Notes: generated by a model from the letters alone, not told the origin. Shown: positions 44,060 to 54,986, counted from the first letter of the stretch. The stretch: DNA of 64,000 nt from an uncultured Allomuricauda sp. (GCF_947499695.1 NZ_CANMPQ010000002.1:992001-1056000), one strand, 5' to 3'. Program-made: numbers and translations.

Positions 44060-46294
44060 ATGAAACATATTTTAATACTACTTTTTTGGCTTCCCATGCT
44101 ACTGACCGCTCAAGATAAAATTGAAGGTATGGTTATGGAGGCCAATGCAGAAAACAAGCATATTGGACTAGCTGGAGCCAATGTGTACTGGTTAAATTCC
44201 CAAATAGGGACGATTACCAAAGAAAATGGAACCTTTAGCATCCCGTATTCCAAGGATTACAACAAGCTTGTGATAAGTTTTGTGGGGTTCAAGACAGATA
44301 CATTGACCATCAATGAACCAAAGATGGTGCATCACTGGTTGGTGCCTTCCAATCAATTGGACGAAGTTGTGGTAGAAAAAGAACGCGATGCCGTACAAAA
44401 GACCTTTTTCTCTACCCAAAATGTGGTTACCGTAAATAGCGCAGAACTTTTGAAGGCCGCATGCTGTAACCTGTCGGAGAGCTTTGAAACCAACCCCGCG
44501 ATTGACGTCAATTTTAATGATGCACTTACAGGGACCAAACAAATTCAGATGCTGGGACTTACCAGTCCTTATTTGTTGATTACCCAAGAGAACATCCCAA
44601 TGGTTCGTGGAGCTTCGCAAACTTATGGTTTGACCTTTACACCTGGAACATGGGTGGAAAGCATTCAAATTACCAAAGGAGCTGGAAGCGTGGTAAATGG
44701 CTATGAAAGTATTTCAGGGCAGATCAACACGGAATTGCAGAAACCATTGACTGATACTCCAGTCTTTGTGAACGGATATGCAAACCTGAATGGCAGGCTG
44801 GAACTGAATACACATTTCAATACAAAATTATCGGATAAATGGAGTACAGGACTGTACTTGCATGGTAATCGAAGGGATATTGAGGTAGATAATAATGATG
44901 ATGGCTTTTTGGACAATCCTTTGGCTAATCAGATTAACATTATGAGTCGTTGGCAATATCAAAATGCAGAGAAAGGATGGGTGAGCTTTTTTAATCTCCG
45001 CTATTTGAATGATGAAAAGCAGATTGGGCAAACGGATTTTAACCCGGATACAGACAGATTCACCACAAACGCTTGGGGTAGTGAAATTGACACACAACGG
45101 TTTGATGGCTCAGTAAAATTAGGGTATGTTTTTCCGGAACTACCCTATCAAAGTTTTGGTTTTCAGACGTCATACAGCAGCCATAAACAAGATTCGTATT
45201 ATGGTTTCAATATTTATAATATTGATCATGAGAGCATTTATACCAATCTAATTTTCAACTCAATCATTGGAAATACCAAAAGCAAGTTCAAAACGGGATT
45301 GACATTCGCTTATGATGGATACGATGAATTGGTAAACAGTCAAGAGTTTAATCGAACTGACACATCCGCAGGAGCGTTTTTTGAATACAGCTATTCCAAT
45401 TTGGAAAAGTTGAGTTTTACCGCAGGCCTTCGGCTGGATACGCACAATCGATTGGGGACATTTTTTACGCCAAGATTTCATATCCGTTACACACCTTGGG
45501 AAAAAGGAAGTTTACGAGGGTCTTTTGGTATTGGAAGAAGAGCTGCCAATATTTTTGCTGAAAATCAAAGATTGTTTGCTTCATCCAGAACAATTCAACT
45601 TAATGGGAATGGGGGCGATATTTACGGTTTTGACCCAGAAAAAGCCTTGAATTATGGTATCAGCTTTATTCAGGGATTTTCATTATTTGAAAGACCTGGA
45701 AATTTTTCTGTTGATTTCTACCGGACCGATTTCGACAATCAAATTGTGGTAGATTGGGAAAATCCGGATGAGGTGATTTTCTCCAATTTGGATGGAAAAA
45801 GTTATGCGAACAGTTTGCAGGTTGAATTGAATCACGAAGTACTGCCCAATGTAGAATTGCGGACGGCTTATAAATTCTATGATGTAAAAACCGACTATCA
45901 AACCGGGCTTTTGCAGAAACCGCTACAAGCCAGACATCGTTATTTTGCGAATATTGGTTATAACACAACACCAACTGAAAATGGGTCGCAATGGCGCTTC
46001 GATTATACCTTACATGCTCTTGGAGAACAGCGATTGCCCAACACTTCTTCAAATCCTGTTAATTTTCAATTAGGAGATTTTGCGGAAGGATATAGTTTAA
46101 TGAATGCTCAGGTAACTAAAGTCTTTTCAAAGAAGTTTGAGGTCTATGTAGGAGGTGAGAATTTGACTAATTTTAGACAAGATAATCCAGTTTTAGGCTC
46201 TGATGATCCTTTTGGAACAAATTTTGACACAACCATAGTATATGCCCCAATTTTTGGACGGATGGTGTATGCAGGTTTTAGATTTAAATCCTAA
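44060..46294 (+). CDS. TonB-dependent outer-membrane receptor (metal-linked type)
   Basis: Outer-membrane receptor of 744 aa; the ATG at 44060 starts the signal MKHILILLFWLPMLLTAQ (a TTG frame 75 bases upstream is unlikely). Residues 20-105 are a CarboxypepD_reg-like domain (GMVMEANAENKHIGLAGANVYWL, GTFSIPYS). The plug follows, with LLKAACCNLSESFETNPAIDVNF and IQMLGLTSPYLLITQENIPMVRG. The remaining 500 residues are barrel strands ending in a terminal FRFKS. The ACCNLSESFETNP plug sequence is characteristic of receptors placed next to HMA-domain genes, hence probable copper or similar metal uptake. No SusD partner, so not a glycan receptor. Second gene of a four-gene operon. Confidence 0.92.
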   Translation: MKHILILLFWLPMLLTAQDKIEGMVMEANAENKHIGLAGANVYWLNSQIGTITKENGTFSIPYSKDYNKLVISFVGFKTDTLTINEPKMVHHWLVPSNQLDEVVVEKERDAVQKTFFSTQNVVTVNSAELLKAACCNLSESFETNPAIDVNFNDALTGTKQIQMLGLTSPYLLITQENIPMVRGASQTYGLTFTPGTWVESIQITKGAGSVVNGYESISGQINTELQKPLTDTPVFVNGYANLNGRLELNTHFNTKLSDKWSTGLYLHGNRRDIEVDNNDDGFLDNPLANQINIMSRWQYQNAEKGWVSFFNLRYLNDEKQIGQTDFNPDTDRFTTNAWGSEIDTQRFDGSVKLGYVFPELPYQSFGFQTSYSSHKQDSYYGFNIYNIDHESIYTNLIFNSIIGNTKSKFKTGLTFAYDGYDELVNSQEFNRTDTSAGAFFEYSYSNLEKLSFTAGLRLDTHNRLGTFFTPRFHIRYTPWEKGSLRGSFGIGRRAANIFAENQRLFASSRTIQLNGNGGDIYGFDPEKALNYGISFIQGFSLFERPGNFSVDFYRTDFDNQIVVDWENPDEVIFSNLDGKSYANSLQVELNHEVLPNVELRTAYKFYDVKTDYQTGLLQKPLQARHRYFANIGYNTTPTENGSQWRFDYTLHALGEQRLPNTSSNPVNFQLGDFAEGYSLMNAQVTKVFSKKFEVYVGGENLTNFRQDNPVLGSDDPFGTNFDTTIVYAPIFGRMVYAGFRFKS

Positions 46295-46314
46295 TAAATT
46301 AAAATAAAACAAAG

Positions 46315-46683
46315 ATGAAAAATAGCGTTTTAATAGCAATTTGCTTACTGGTTTCAACCATTGGTTTTGCGCAGGAAAAGAACAAAAAAATGGCATTTGA
46401 GGTAGACGGCAAATGTGAAATGTGCAAAATGCGAATCGAGAAAGCCGCTTTGGGCGTTCCTGGGGTCAAATATGCGCTATGGGATATTCCTTCACACCAA
46501 TTGTCGTTAGTGGTTGATGAAAGAAAGACCGATCCCATGAAAATAAAGACTGCCTTAGTTGCCGCTGGACATGATACCAAGGAGTTAAAAGCTACCCAAG
46601 AAGCTTATGACAACATTCATCCCTGTTGCAAATACCGCGAGGATGATACTGATGACAGCCAGCAGCATCACAATCAGCACTAG
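46315..46683 (+). CDS. Exported heavy-metal-associated (HMA) domain protein
   Basis: Periplasmic protein of 122 aa: signal MKNSVLIAICLLVSTIGFAQ, then a ferredoxin-like HMA domain with the metal-binding GKCEMCKMRIEKAA (Cys34 and Cys37, CxxC) and the strands VKYALWDIPSHQLSLVVDERKTD. A short tail HPCCKYREDD...SQQHHNQH adds a Cys pair and a His cluster, likely a second metal site. It resembles soluble Cu(I) or Hg(II) carriers. It lies between the TonB receptor (20 bases) and the next HMA protein (stop directly followed by ATG), so it probably receives the metal on the periplasmic side. Confidence 0.88.
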   Translation: MKNSVLIAICLLVSTIGFAQEKNKKMAFEVDGKCEMCKMRIEKAALGVPGVKYALWDIPSHQLSLVVDERKTDPMKIKTALVAAGHDTKELKATQEAYDNIHPCCKYREDDTDDSQQHHNQH

Positions 46684-47400
46684 ATGAAGCATTCGTATAC
46701 TATTACAGGAATGACATGCGGAGGATGTGTAGCATCCGTTAAGGAAAAGCTTTCTGGACTTGAAGGTGTCTCTGATGTTAGCGTGGATTTAGAAACTTCT
46801 TCCGCTAATATTACGATGGAGCGACACATTTCTTTAGAAGATTTTAGTGCAGTGTTGCCTGAAAAGTATGGAATTTTTAAAACCCAAACGGAAAGGATTT
46901 CCACCGTTGGAGAAATGATGGGCGAAAAATCGAAATGGGCGCAATTGCGCCCATTGTTTTTGATTTTTATATATCTTTTTGGAGCTTCAATACTGTTGAA
47001 TTACCAAAATTGGGACCTTGGTGAAGCCATGCTCGATTTTATGGGGTTGTTCTATATCGTTTTTAGCTTTTTTAAATTTTTGGACTTAAAAGGCTTTCCC
47101 GAGAGTTTTAAAATGTATGACCCATTGGCCAAGGTGTTGCCAGCATACGGCTGGATATATCCCTTCTTGGAATTAGGTTTGGGTCTCTTGTTTTTGATGC
47201 GCATTCAGGTCACCGCCGCTTTAGTTATTACCATTGTTATTTTAGGAATTACCACAGTTGGAGTGACCAAATCTTTATTGGATAAGCGAAGTATTCGTTG
47301 CGCCTGTTTAGGGACAGCTTTAAATCTGCCAATGACAGAGGCAACATTCATTGAAAATGCTATAATGCTGGTGATGGCATTTGGAATGCTTTTGATGTAG
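46684..47400 (+). CDS. HMA domain fused to a MauE-like membrane domain
   Basis: A 238-aa protein: an N-terminal HMA domain (ITGMTCGGCVASVKEKLSGLEGV, Cys12 and Cys15) on the cytosolic side, then four membrane helices from about residue 88 with a MauE/DoxX-like pattern: LFLIFIYLFGASILLNY, FMGLFYIVFSFFKFLDLKGF, WIYPFLELGLGLLFLM and LVITIVILGITTVGV. A late RCACLGTAL matches the Cys-x-Cys signature of MauE relatives, which handle disulfides or quinone/thiol electrons. A fused metal-binding and redox-like membrane protein at the end of a metal operon could reduce or pass on the metal. Start codon follows the previous stop directly. Confidence 0.87.
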   Translation: MKHSYTITGMTCGGCVASVKEKLSGLEGVSDVSVDLETSSANITMERHISLEDFSAVLPEKYGIFKTQTERISTVGEMMGEKSKWAQLRPLFLIFIYLFGASILLNYQNWDLGEAMLDFMGLFYIVFSFFKFLDLKGFPESFKMYDPLAKVLPAYGWIYPFLELGLGLLFLMRIQVTAALVITIVILGITTVGVTKSLLDKRSIRCACLGTALNLPMTEATFIENAIMLVMAFGMLLM

Positions 47401-47420
47401 TTTTGAAAATTCAGATTTCC

Positions 47421-48908
47421 CTATTTCAATTGAATCGTAAAAGCACTTGTCTTTAAAAGCTGTGACTTTAGGTTTTCAGGTAGCTTTATAGTTAGCCCTT
47501 TTGCAGATAACGATGATTTTAATCGGGTGTTTAACCCTAATATTTTTGCTTTAGGGGACTTTTTACCCTCATATTCTGTAAAAACTATCTCATTTGGGAG
47601 TTCGGTTTGATTTTCTTCCACCAAATAAATAAGGTTGATGGTTTCTTCATCAACATTTGAAGTAACACAAACATTGTCAAACTTGAATGGTGCCATAGCC
47701 CGGGTATTGTAAATGGCCTTGTCGTTTACACTCATCCAATCTCCTATTTCCCTGAGCAATTGATAGGCCCCATCATCCCATTCGCCCTCTGGACTTGGAG
47801 CTATATTCAAAAGAAGATTACCGCCCTTTGCCACTATGTCAACAAGGGTATGCACAGCTTCACGACCTGACATATATTTTGCATTAAATGTATAGGACCA
47901 TCCTCCACCAGCAATGATACATGATTCCCATGGATAGGGCAGTGGTTTTTCAGGAACTCTGTTCTCGGGTGTTAGATAATTTTGGTTTTTGCCGTGAACT
48001 GCACGATCTACAACAATCAACCCGGGTTGTTTTACTCGGGCCTTTTCCACCAATTTATCCATTTTAATGTCTTGGTTGATTATTCGATGTTTTAGATACC
48101 CATTTTCATTATTCTTCAATTGTTGGTCGTACCAACTTGTTATTTGCGATTTGGGTGTTTTGGCCACCCAGCCACCGTCTAACCACAGAATATCTACTTT
48201 GCCATAATCGGAAAGTAATTCCAGAATTTGGTTATGAGTGAAATCGACAAATTCCTGCCATTTTTCGGGATTGGATTCGGGTTCATAGTTTACGTTTCTA
48301 TCACGAGGAGGATAATAGGGGTCCCAATAAGATGGTTCGTGCCAATCCGGTTTTGAAAAGTATGCTCCCGCCCAGAAGTCTTCCGTTCTGAAAGAATCAA
48401 AAATCTCCTTAGTAATGTTTGCTTTGGGGTGTGAGGAAAAAGGAGTCTGTGGGTCGGTGATTTTGTAATCAGTATATTTTGAATCGAACATTGAAAACCC
48501 ATCATGGTGCTTCGTGGTAAAAACCACATATTTCATGCCTGCATATTTTGCAGCCTTGGCCCATTTGTCTGGATTAAATTTAATCGGATTAAACGTTTTT
48601 CTAAGGCTCTCATATTCTTTTTTGTAGGTAGTATAATTATTCGGATTTGAACCCTTTTTGCGTTCGCACCAGCCATATTCTTCTGGGCAAATGGACCAGG
48701 ATTCTACAATACCCCATTGACTGTAGGCTCCCCAATGCATTAATAACCCAAACTTAAGATTTTGCCAATCTTCCAGTTTTTTCAGTACCAAAGGATCTGT
48801 TTCAGGTACATAACGTTCATCTTCATAAACTGCTTGACCAAATCCTTGTTTTGATGCAAAAGTGAAGCATATACAAAGAAGTATAATAAAAGACAGGCGT
48901 TGTTGCAT
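47421..48908 (-). CDS. GH29 family alpha-L-fucosidase
   Basis: Secreted retaining fucosidase of 495 aa. The ATG at 48908 gives the signal MQQRLSFIILLCICFTFASKQGFGQ; a longer frame upstream overlaps the next gene and is rejected. GH29 motifs: FGLLMHWGAYSQWG, KYAGMKYVVFTTKHHDGFSMFDSKYTDY (paired His), KVDILWLDGGW with nucleophile Asp244, and ESCIIAGGGWSY. A C-terminal beta-sandwich occupies the last 110 residues. It lies 10 bases after the DUF4838 gene and is the last of three operon genes that all look like sugar-cleaving enzymes. Its substrate is most likely an alpha-fucosylated glycan; fucosylated amino-sugar glycan is suggested by the partners. Confidence 0.9.
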   Translation of the reverse strand: MQQRLSFIILLCICFTFASKQGFGQAVYEDERYVPETDPLVLKKLEDWQNLKFGLLMHWGAYSQWGIVESWSICPEEYGWCERKKGSNPNNYTTYKKEYESLRKTFNPIKFNPDKWAKAAKYAGMKYVVFTTKHHDGFSMFDSKYTDYKITDPQTPFSSHPKANITKEIFDSFRTEDFWAGAYFSKPDWHEPSYWDPYYPPRDRNVNYEPESNPEKWQEFVDFTHNQILELLSDYGKVDILWLDGGWVAKTPKSQITSWYDQQLKNNENGYLKHRIINQDIKMDKLVEKARVKQPGLIVVDRAVHGKNQNYLTPENRVPEKPLPYPWESCIIAGGGWSYTFNAKYMSGREAVHTLVDIVAKGGNLLLNIAPSPEGEWDDGAYQLLREIGDWMSVNDKAIYNTRAMAPFKFDNVCVTSNVDEETINLIYLVEENQTELPNEIVFTEYEGKKSPKAKILGLNTRLKSSLSAKGLTIKLPENLKSQLLKTSAFTIQLK

Positions 48909-48918
48909 TTTCTTGGTT

Positions 48919-51150
48919 TTAATCAATAATAATCTCATCGGCAAAAACCCAAGAGGGTAAACCGGCGGCATGATGCCAATAGGGAGTTTCCGTATTTTGA
49001 GCCACAACTTTGATGTAGTTAACCTCCGTAGGCTCGAATTTTAAATCAAAGTAATGAATGTCGTTGACCTTGCTTTTCTTGGTCAAAGGAGCGGGGTTTT
49101 TTAGATTTCCCAACATAGTAAAGTTAACGTTGTCTGATGAACCATAATAAGTAACTGATGAAGGGAAGAAGACTACATGATTGGTCACTTGTAAAAAGGC
49201 CATTGAAATACTGCTGATATGTTGCTTTTCTCCTAAATCGACAACAACTTCCATATTATTTCCTTCATACCCCAACCAGTTGGCATAAAAACTACTGCCT
49301 CCGAGAGCACTGTCAGTCAAGACCATAGGGTCTTCATCGGCATACTTTTTTGGTTTCGTCAAACTGGCAACTTTCTTACCTTTTGCCTTGTTGGGTTTCT
49401 GTGCAATTTTCAAGGCCGACATATAATTTGAAGCATACTCATTTATGGTAAAGCCCATTTCGTTCATCAAAGTGATGTTGTTTTTACGAGCGGTATTAAT
49501 GAAGTTATCCAACAAAGAGGCCACCATAGGATTAATGGTCTGTTTGTAATCTTCACTTGTAATCATCAAACTATAGTTGTCGGTAAGATTCTTTCTGCAC
49601 GCCTCCAAAACCGCATAATCTACCCCCATTCGAGCCATTTTAACTCTTTGAACTACTTCAGGCTTGTCCGTTACAGCTTTTTCTGCTTGATCAAATAAAG
49701 CGGAATACTCTTCCAATAAACTTGGACTTAAATAGGATGAAAAGGCTTCGGAAGGGTCTCCATATAAGAAAAGGAAAAACTCTGGGTCTTCCTTGATTTT
49801 GGAATGTATTAAATCTACATATTGTTTTACGAACGGACCTGCTTCATGATAATATCCATTAGTGAACTCTGTAAGAAGGGAATCAAAATCCAAACTAGGG
49901 TTCCAAAGCAACTTGGCCGTCATGTAGGACCGAAGTTCAAAAAGCTCGCTTGGATTGTTACTGTGCTGTTCAAAAACCCATTTGGCATTATTATTTCTGA
50001 ACAAATGGATGTTAGGCTGTAATGTTTTAATGTTCGGGAATGGAGATAAAAAGTTGGTGAACTGAGTGGTGTAATCCCAAATTCGGATATTATCGGTAAG
50101 TTTTCCCCACCCAGTGAGATCGTCCGCAAAATCTGTGCACTTTTCGGCTATAGGAGCACTTCTATCACATTCGATGGAACAAAGCGTTATAAGAACATTG
50201 TCTACTGGTCTTACTTTTGGCGGTTTTCGGGTATACTGATATGCTAATGTTGATATGGTTTTGTCTGGAAATGCTTTGGCCACGTCGTTCACAAAATGAA
50301 TCATAGTGCCCGCCGGACTTCCTTCTTTAGTATCTATTTTAGAACAATTATCACATTGGCAATGTTGCTGATTGTCATCCTGACTTACCGAGATAACTGT
50401 TGCGTTAGGATGTCTATCGAAATGAGCTGCAACAGAATCTTTCACGATTTCCAATACTTTGTCATTGGTCAGGCACAATTGCGTAGGCAACCTTTTACCA
50501 TCACGAAGTGCATAATATTCCGGATTGGTTCGGTAGAAGATTTCTTCTGGCATAAACCTGTGAAATGTGTGGACTCTTGCCGTAGGCGCGTAGTATGGGA
50601 ATGCCTCGTAAGTTACTTTTAACTGATCTGCAAATTCATGGTTCTCATAAAAAAGTCGTGAATGGACCGTTCGAGTATTAATTTCTGGGATATAACTGTA
50701 ATTGATGTCGTCGATTGCCACAGTTTCCAGGATGGGAATGGACTCTACTTTTGGGGAATACCATTTACATCCTAAATGACTTTCAAGAAATTCATATACC
50801 GCATTTTGCGTAGCTAAATCTGAACCTCCGAAAATAAACAGGTCATTGTTTACGGTCTTGATTCTTACCTCTTCAGGGTGAAGCTTTTCTTCTTCCGTAT
50901 TGCCAATATAGATTTTCCCTTTTTTTATATTTTGATTGTCTTTAGTGACAATAGCCAGTTCGGTACCGCTCACTTTTTTGAGATATTCCTGAAGAATCTG
51001 AGCGGACTTGTTGTCTTGCACACTTGCATCCGTTGGAACAACAATTTGATAATTCGATTTTCCACTTTTGGCAAGGGTTAACCCGTTATCTGAACAGGAA
51101 ACCATGCAAAGTCCAAAAAGGAGTAAGATCAATGCGCGTTGCTTTTTCAT
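48919..51150 (-). CDS. DUF4838 lipoprotein, GH20-like architecture with F5/8-type C-terminus
   Basis: Lipoprotein of 743 aa; ATG at 51150, lipobox MVSC (Cys19). An alpha/beta N-terminal domain (YQIVVPTDASVQDNKSAQILQEYLKKVSGTELAI ... VYEFLESHLGCKWYSP) resembles the GH20 family's domain 2 and precedes the DUF4838 core (AHFDRHPNATVISVSQDDNQQHCQCDNCSKIDTKEG, MIHFVNDVAKAF, VLITLCSIECDRSAPI). A galactose-binding-like (F5/8 type C) fold closes the protein. The DNQQHCQCDNCSK Cys/His cluster is striking. The enzyme activity of DUF4838 is not firmly established; I infer a carbohydrate-active role from fold and operon. It sits between GH18 and GH29 genes. Confidence 0.85.
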   Translation of the reverse strand: MKKQRALILLLFGLCMVSCSDNGLTLAKSGKSNYQIVVPTDASVQDNKSAQILQEYLKKVSGTELAIVTKDNQNIKKGKIYIGNTEEEKLHPEEVRIKTVNNDLFIFGGSDLATQNAVYEFLESHLGCKWYSPKVESIPILETVAIDDINYSYIPEINTRTVHSRLFYENHEFADQLKVTYEAFPYYAPTARVHTFHRFMPEEIFYRTNPEYYALRDGKRLPTQLCLTNDKVLEIVKDSVAAHFDRHPNATVISVSQDDNQQHCQCDNCSKIDTKEGSPAGTMIHFVNDVAKAFPDKTISTLAYQYTRKPPKVRPVDNVLITLCSIECDRSAPIAEKCTDFADDLTGWGKLTDNIRIWDYTTQFTNFLSPFPNIKTLQPNIHLFRNNNAKWVFEQHSNNPSELFELRSYMTAKLLWNPSLDFDSLLTEFTNGYYHEAGPFVKQYVDLIHSKIKEDPEFFLFLYGDPSEAFSSYLSPSLLEEYSALFDQAEKAVTDKPEVVQRVKMARMGVDYAVLEACRKNLTDNYSLMITSEDYKQTINPMVASLLDNFINTARKNNITLMNEMGFTINEYASNYMSALKIAQKPNKAKGKKVASLTKPKKYADEDPMVLTDSALGGSSFYANWLGYEGNNMEVVVDLGEKQHISSISMAFLQVTNHVVFFPSSVTYYGSSDNVNFTMLGNLKNPAPLTKKSKVNDIHYFDLKFEPTEVNYIKVVAQNTETPYWHHAAGLPSWVFADEIIID

Positions 51151-51175
51151 TATGATATGGTCGTTGGTTGCTTTG

Positions 51176-52372
51176 CTACTTTTTGATTGATGCATCGTAA
51201 ATAGACTTTAAGAGGCTGTTCTTTTCTTTGGTATCATTCCCCAATTGCCAGAACATGATTCCGCCAAGTTCTTTTTTCAAAGCGAATTCTGTTTTCAAGC
51301 GTACCGAAGTAGAATCGTCATAACTGATAAAAATACTGTCCTGAGCATTGTATAGGTAGGGCGCTTTAGCAATTGGATCCCAATACCTTTTGTAGTTTTT
51401 GTCGGGTTCAAATTCTGCACGAATTTGATTATAGGTACTCCATCCAATATGAGCGCCTGAGTTCATTTGATAAAGTCCGTTATTTTCTGGCGGGACACCC
51501 TTCCATGCTCTTCCGTAAAAGGCAGCACCTATTATTATCTGCTCCCTTTTTACTCCTTTCTCCATGCAAAAGGCCACAATTTTTTCAGCGGATTGAGGTT
51601 GATAGGCTCCGCGATCTTGTTCAGAGGCTTTTCTTCGCTCATCCACATACTCCCATGCGGGGGTGTCAACGACATCTTTTTCCTGGATTAAACCCAAGGC
51701 AGTGTGATGCCCTGTGAATGGTGCTGTGGAACCAATTTGATCGTAGGTCATTACATTCATATAGTCAGCATACTTCATGACTTCTCCTATCTCTATATTC
51801 TTGTAATAACGTTTCCATCCGGCTGATGCAAAAGTTAAAGTTTGCTTCCTGTCCAAAGCATCTAAGGCTTCGCGCAGTTCTTTCATCAATAGGGTGAAAT
51901 TTTGCTTGTCTTCTGGTCGTGCACCAGTATCTGCTGCTGGAATGGCAGGATATTCCCAATCGATATCAATTCCATCCAAGTCGTGTTTTTTATTGAATTC
52001 AATAACGCTTTCTACAAACTTTTTACGGTTTTCAGATGTATGGGACATATCTGAAAATCCATCTGCTCCCCACCCTCCGCAGGCAATCATGACTTTTAAA
52101 TGGGGATGATTTTTCCTTTGGGCTACTAGCTGTTGTAGTTTTTCACCGTTTTTTTCGTTGTTGAATTTCATTTCGCCATCTATGACCTTGGTGAATGAAA
52201 AAATAATATGGGTCAATTGATCTAATGGCAATAACTCTGGATTGTAATTCTTTTCGGGAACGTAATAGGCCATTACGGCAAATGGAGGTTGTTTCTGTTT
52301 TTCCGATATATTGGTGAACGAAGTGAACAAAAACAGGACAAAAATCGAGATATAAAACTTTGTGTACTTCAT
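51176..52372 (-). CDS. GH18 family glycoside hydrolase (chitinase-like)
   Basis: Secreted enzyme of 398 aa with signal MKYTKFYISIFVLFLFTSFTN. The catalytic motif DGIDIDWEYP (133-142) has the complete DxxDxDxE set with acid Glu140. AYYVPEKNYNPELLPLDQLTHIIFSFTKVIDG, KVMIACGGWGADGFS, MNVMTYDQIGSTAPFTGHHTAL and GGIMFWQLGNDT follow the GH18 barrel order, with a chitinase insertion domain in the second half (VCFMEKGVKREQIIIGAAFYGRAW region). The retaining mechanism uses the substrate N-acetyl group, so the target must contain N-acetylglucosamine (chitin or N-glycan-like). It starts the GH18-DUF4838-GH29 operon, 25 bases before the DUF4838 gene. Confidence 0.93.
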   Translation of the reverse strand: MKYTKFYISIFVLFLFTSFTNISEKQKQPPFAVMAYYVPEKNYNPELLPLDQLTHIIFSFTKVIDGEMKFNNEKNGEKLQQLVAQRKNHPHLKVMIACGGWGADGFSDMSHTSENRKKFVESVIEFNKKHDLDGIDIDWEYPAIPAADTGARPEDKQNFTLLMKELREALDALDRKQTLTFASAGWKRYYKNIEIGEVMKYADYMNVMTYDQIGSTAPFTGHHTALGLIQEKDVVDTPAWEYVDERRKASEQDRGAYQPQSAEKIVAFCMEKGVKREQIIIGAAFYGRAWKGVPPENNGLYQMNSGAHIGWSTYNQIRAEFEPDKNYKRYWDPIAKAPYLYNAQDSIFISYDDSTSVRLKTEFALKKELGGIMFWQLGNDTKEKNSLLKSIYDASIKK

Positions 52373-52500
52373 GGGAAGAAATTATTGAATCTAAAAATTA
52401 ATCAATAAAAATGGCTCATTGGAAACTATTAGACAGAGGACATTTGAGGAAGTACAAACAACTTATTTGGGCAGCACAAGTATATTAAAATGAGGCAATA

Positions 52501-52532
52501 AAAAAGGCCCATGGTATACCATGGGCCTTTTT
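52501..52532. terminator. Terminator after groEL, also insulating the GH18 operon
   Basis: A perfect 32-base palindrome (arm AAAAAGGCCCATGGTA) with U-tract potential on both strands. It lies 19 bases past the groEL stop. Confidence 0.9.
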
Positions 52533-52550
52533 TATACTATATTTTAGGAA

Positions 52551-54203
<1,653 letters not shown>

Positions 54204-54482
54204 TTAAACAATTGCTAAAATGTCACTTTCACGCATGATTAAATAATCAGAACCGTCCAGCTTTAGTTCGGTACCTGCATATTTACCATAAAGCACAGTG
54301 TCACCAACCTTAACAGTCATGGATTCATCTTTGGTTCCTGGGCCAACAGCTACTACTTTTCCTTTTTGTGGTTTTTCTTTTGCAGTATCTGGAATAATGA
54401 TACCAGAGGCTGTTTTGGTCTCAGCTTCAACAGGCTCTATAAGAACTCTGTCTGCCAATGGTTTAATGTTAACTTTAGCCAT
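54204..54482 (-). CDS. groES: Co-chaperonin GroES
   Basis: Lid of the GroEL chamber, 92 aa: [46 protein letters not shown], with the mobile loop [14 protein letters not shown], and the beta-barrel end [31 protein letters not shown]. First gene of the groES-groEL operon. Its upstream region (54483-54575) is bounded by the secG terminator. I find no CIRCE-type inverted repeat there, nor a clean TAnnTTTG. Confidence 0.98.
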   Translation of the reverse strand: MAKVNIKPLADRVLIEPVEAETKTASGIIIPDTAKEKPQKGKVVAVGPGTKDESMTVKVGDTVLYGKYAGTELKLDGSDYLIMRESDILAIV

Positions 54483-54575
54483 ATTATTAATCTTTAGGTA
54501 TTTGTTTTAAAAATTCTCGAAACTTTGGACAGAAATTATGCCAATACTTGAAAACTGACAGGATTTTAAAACAAA

Positions 54576-54604
54576 AATGCCAGCTTGTCATTCAAGCTGG
54601 CATT
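54576..54604 (-). terminator. Terminator after secG
   Basis: Twelve-pair stem AATGCCAGCTTG / CAAGCTGGCATT with a 5-base loop, followed on the minus strand by a T-rich tract. It separates the secG operon from groES. Confidence 0.85.
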
Positions 54605-54629
54605 ATATATTTATTCTGTCATTAATTTT

Positions 54630-54977
54630 TTAATTAATGGTGTCAGTAGGATCTGCTGTTGGAACTTCTTCCGGAACAGTTTCTGGAACCGTAGTCTCAA
54701 TATCGTCTCCTTGCAAAAGTTTAGAATCTGCTTGGCTATAACTTCCCTTAAGGGAAATATTGGAAGCTAGTATCAAAACAATCAATAAAGCAGCAAGGGT
54801 CCATGTACTTTTATCTAAAAAATCTCCAGTCTTTTTTACTCCTCCTACAACTTGGTTTCCGCTACCGCCAAATGAAGAAGACAATCCGCCTCCTTTTGGA
54901 TTTTGTACCATGATTACCAAAACCAACAAAAGGCATACTATGATAATCAATATCAAAAAAATCGTAAACGTGCTCAT
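54630..54977 (-). CDS. secG: Protein translocase subunit SecG
   Basis: Small membrane subunit of SecYEG, 115 aa. Two hydrophobic helices (FTIFLILIIIVCLLLVLVIMV and STWTLAALLIVLILASNISL) flank the SecG-typical QNPKGGGLSSSFGGSGNQVVGGVKKTGDFLDK loop. An acidic Thr/Glu/Pro tail (DDIETTVPETVPEEVPTADPTDTIN) extends beyond the E. coli form. It follows the TPR-like gene by 9 bases and ends the miaB-to-secG gene run. Confidence 0.95.
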   Translation of the reverse strand: MSTFTIFLILIIIVCLLLVLVIMVQNPKGGGLSSSFGGSGNQVVGGVKKTGDFLDKSTWTLAALLIVLILASNISLKGSYSQADSKLLQGDDIETTVPETVPEEVPTADPTDTIN

Positions 54978-54986
54978 TTTTCTATC

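Noticed and set aside
48909..49007. N-terminal extension of the GH29 frame
   Set aside because: It overlaps the DUF4838 coding end and lacks signal features; the ATG at 48908 gives a standard signal peptide.
54483..54575. CIRCE operator upstream of groES
   Set aside because: No TTAGCACTC-type inverted repeat is present.
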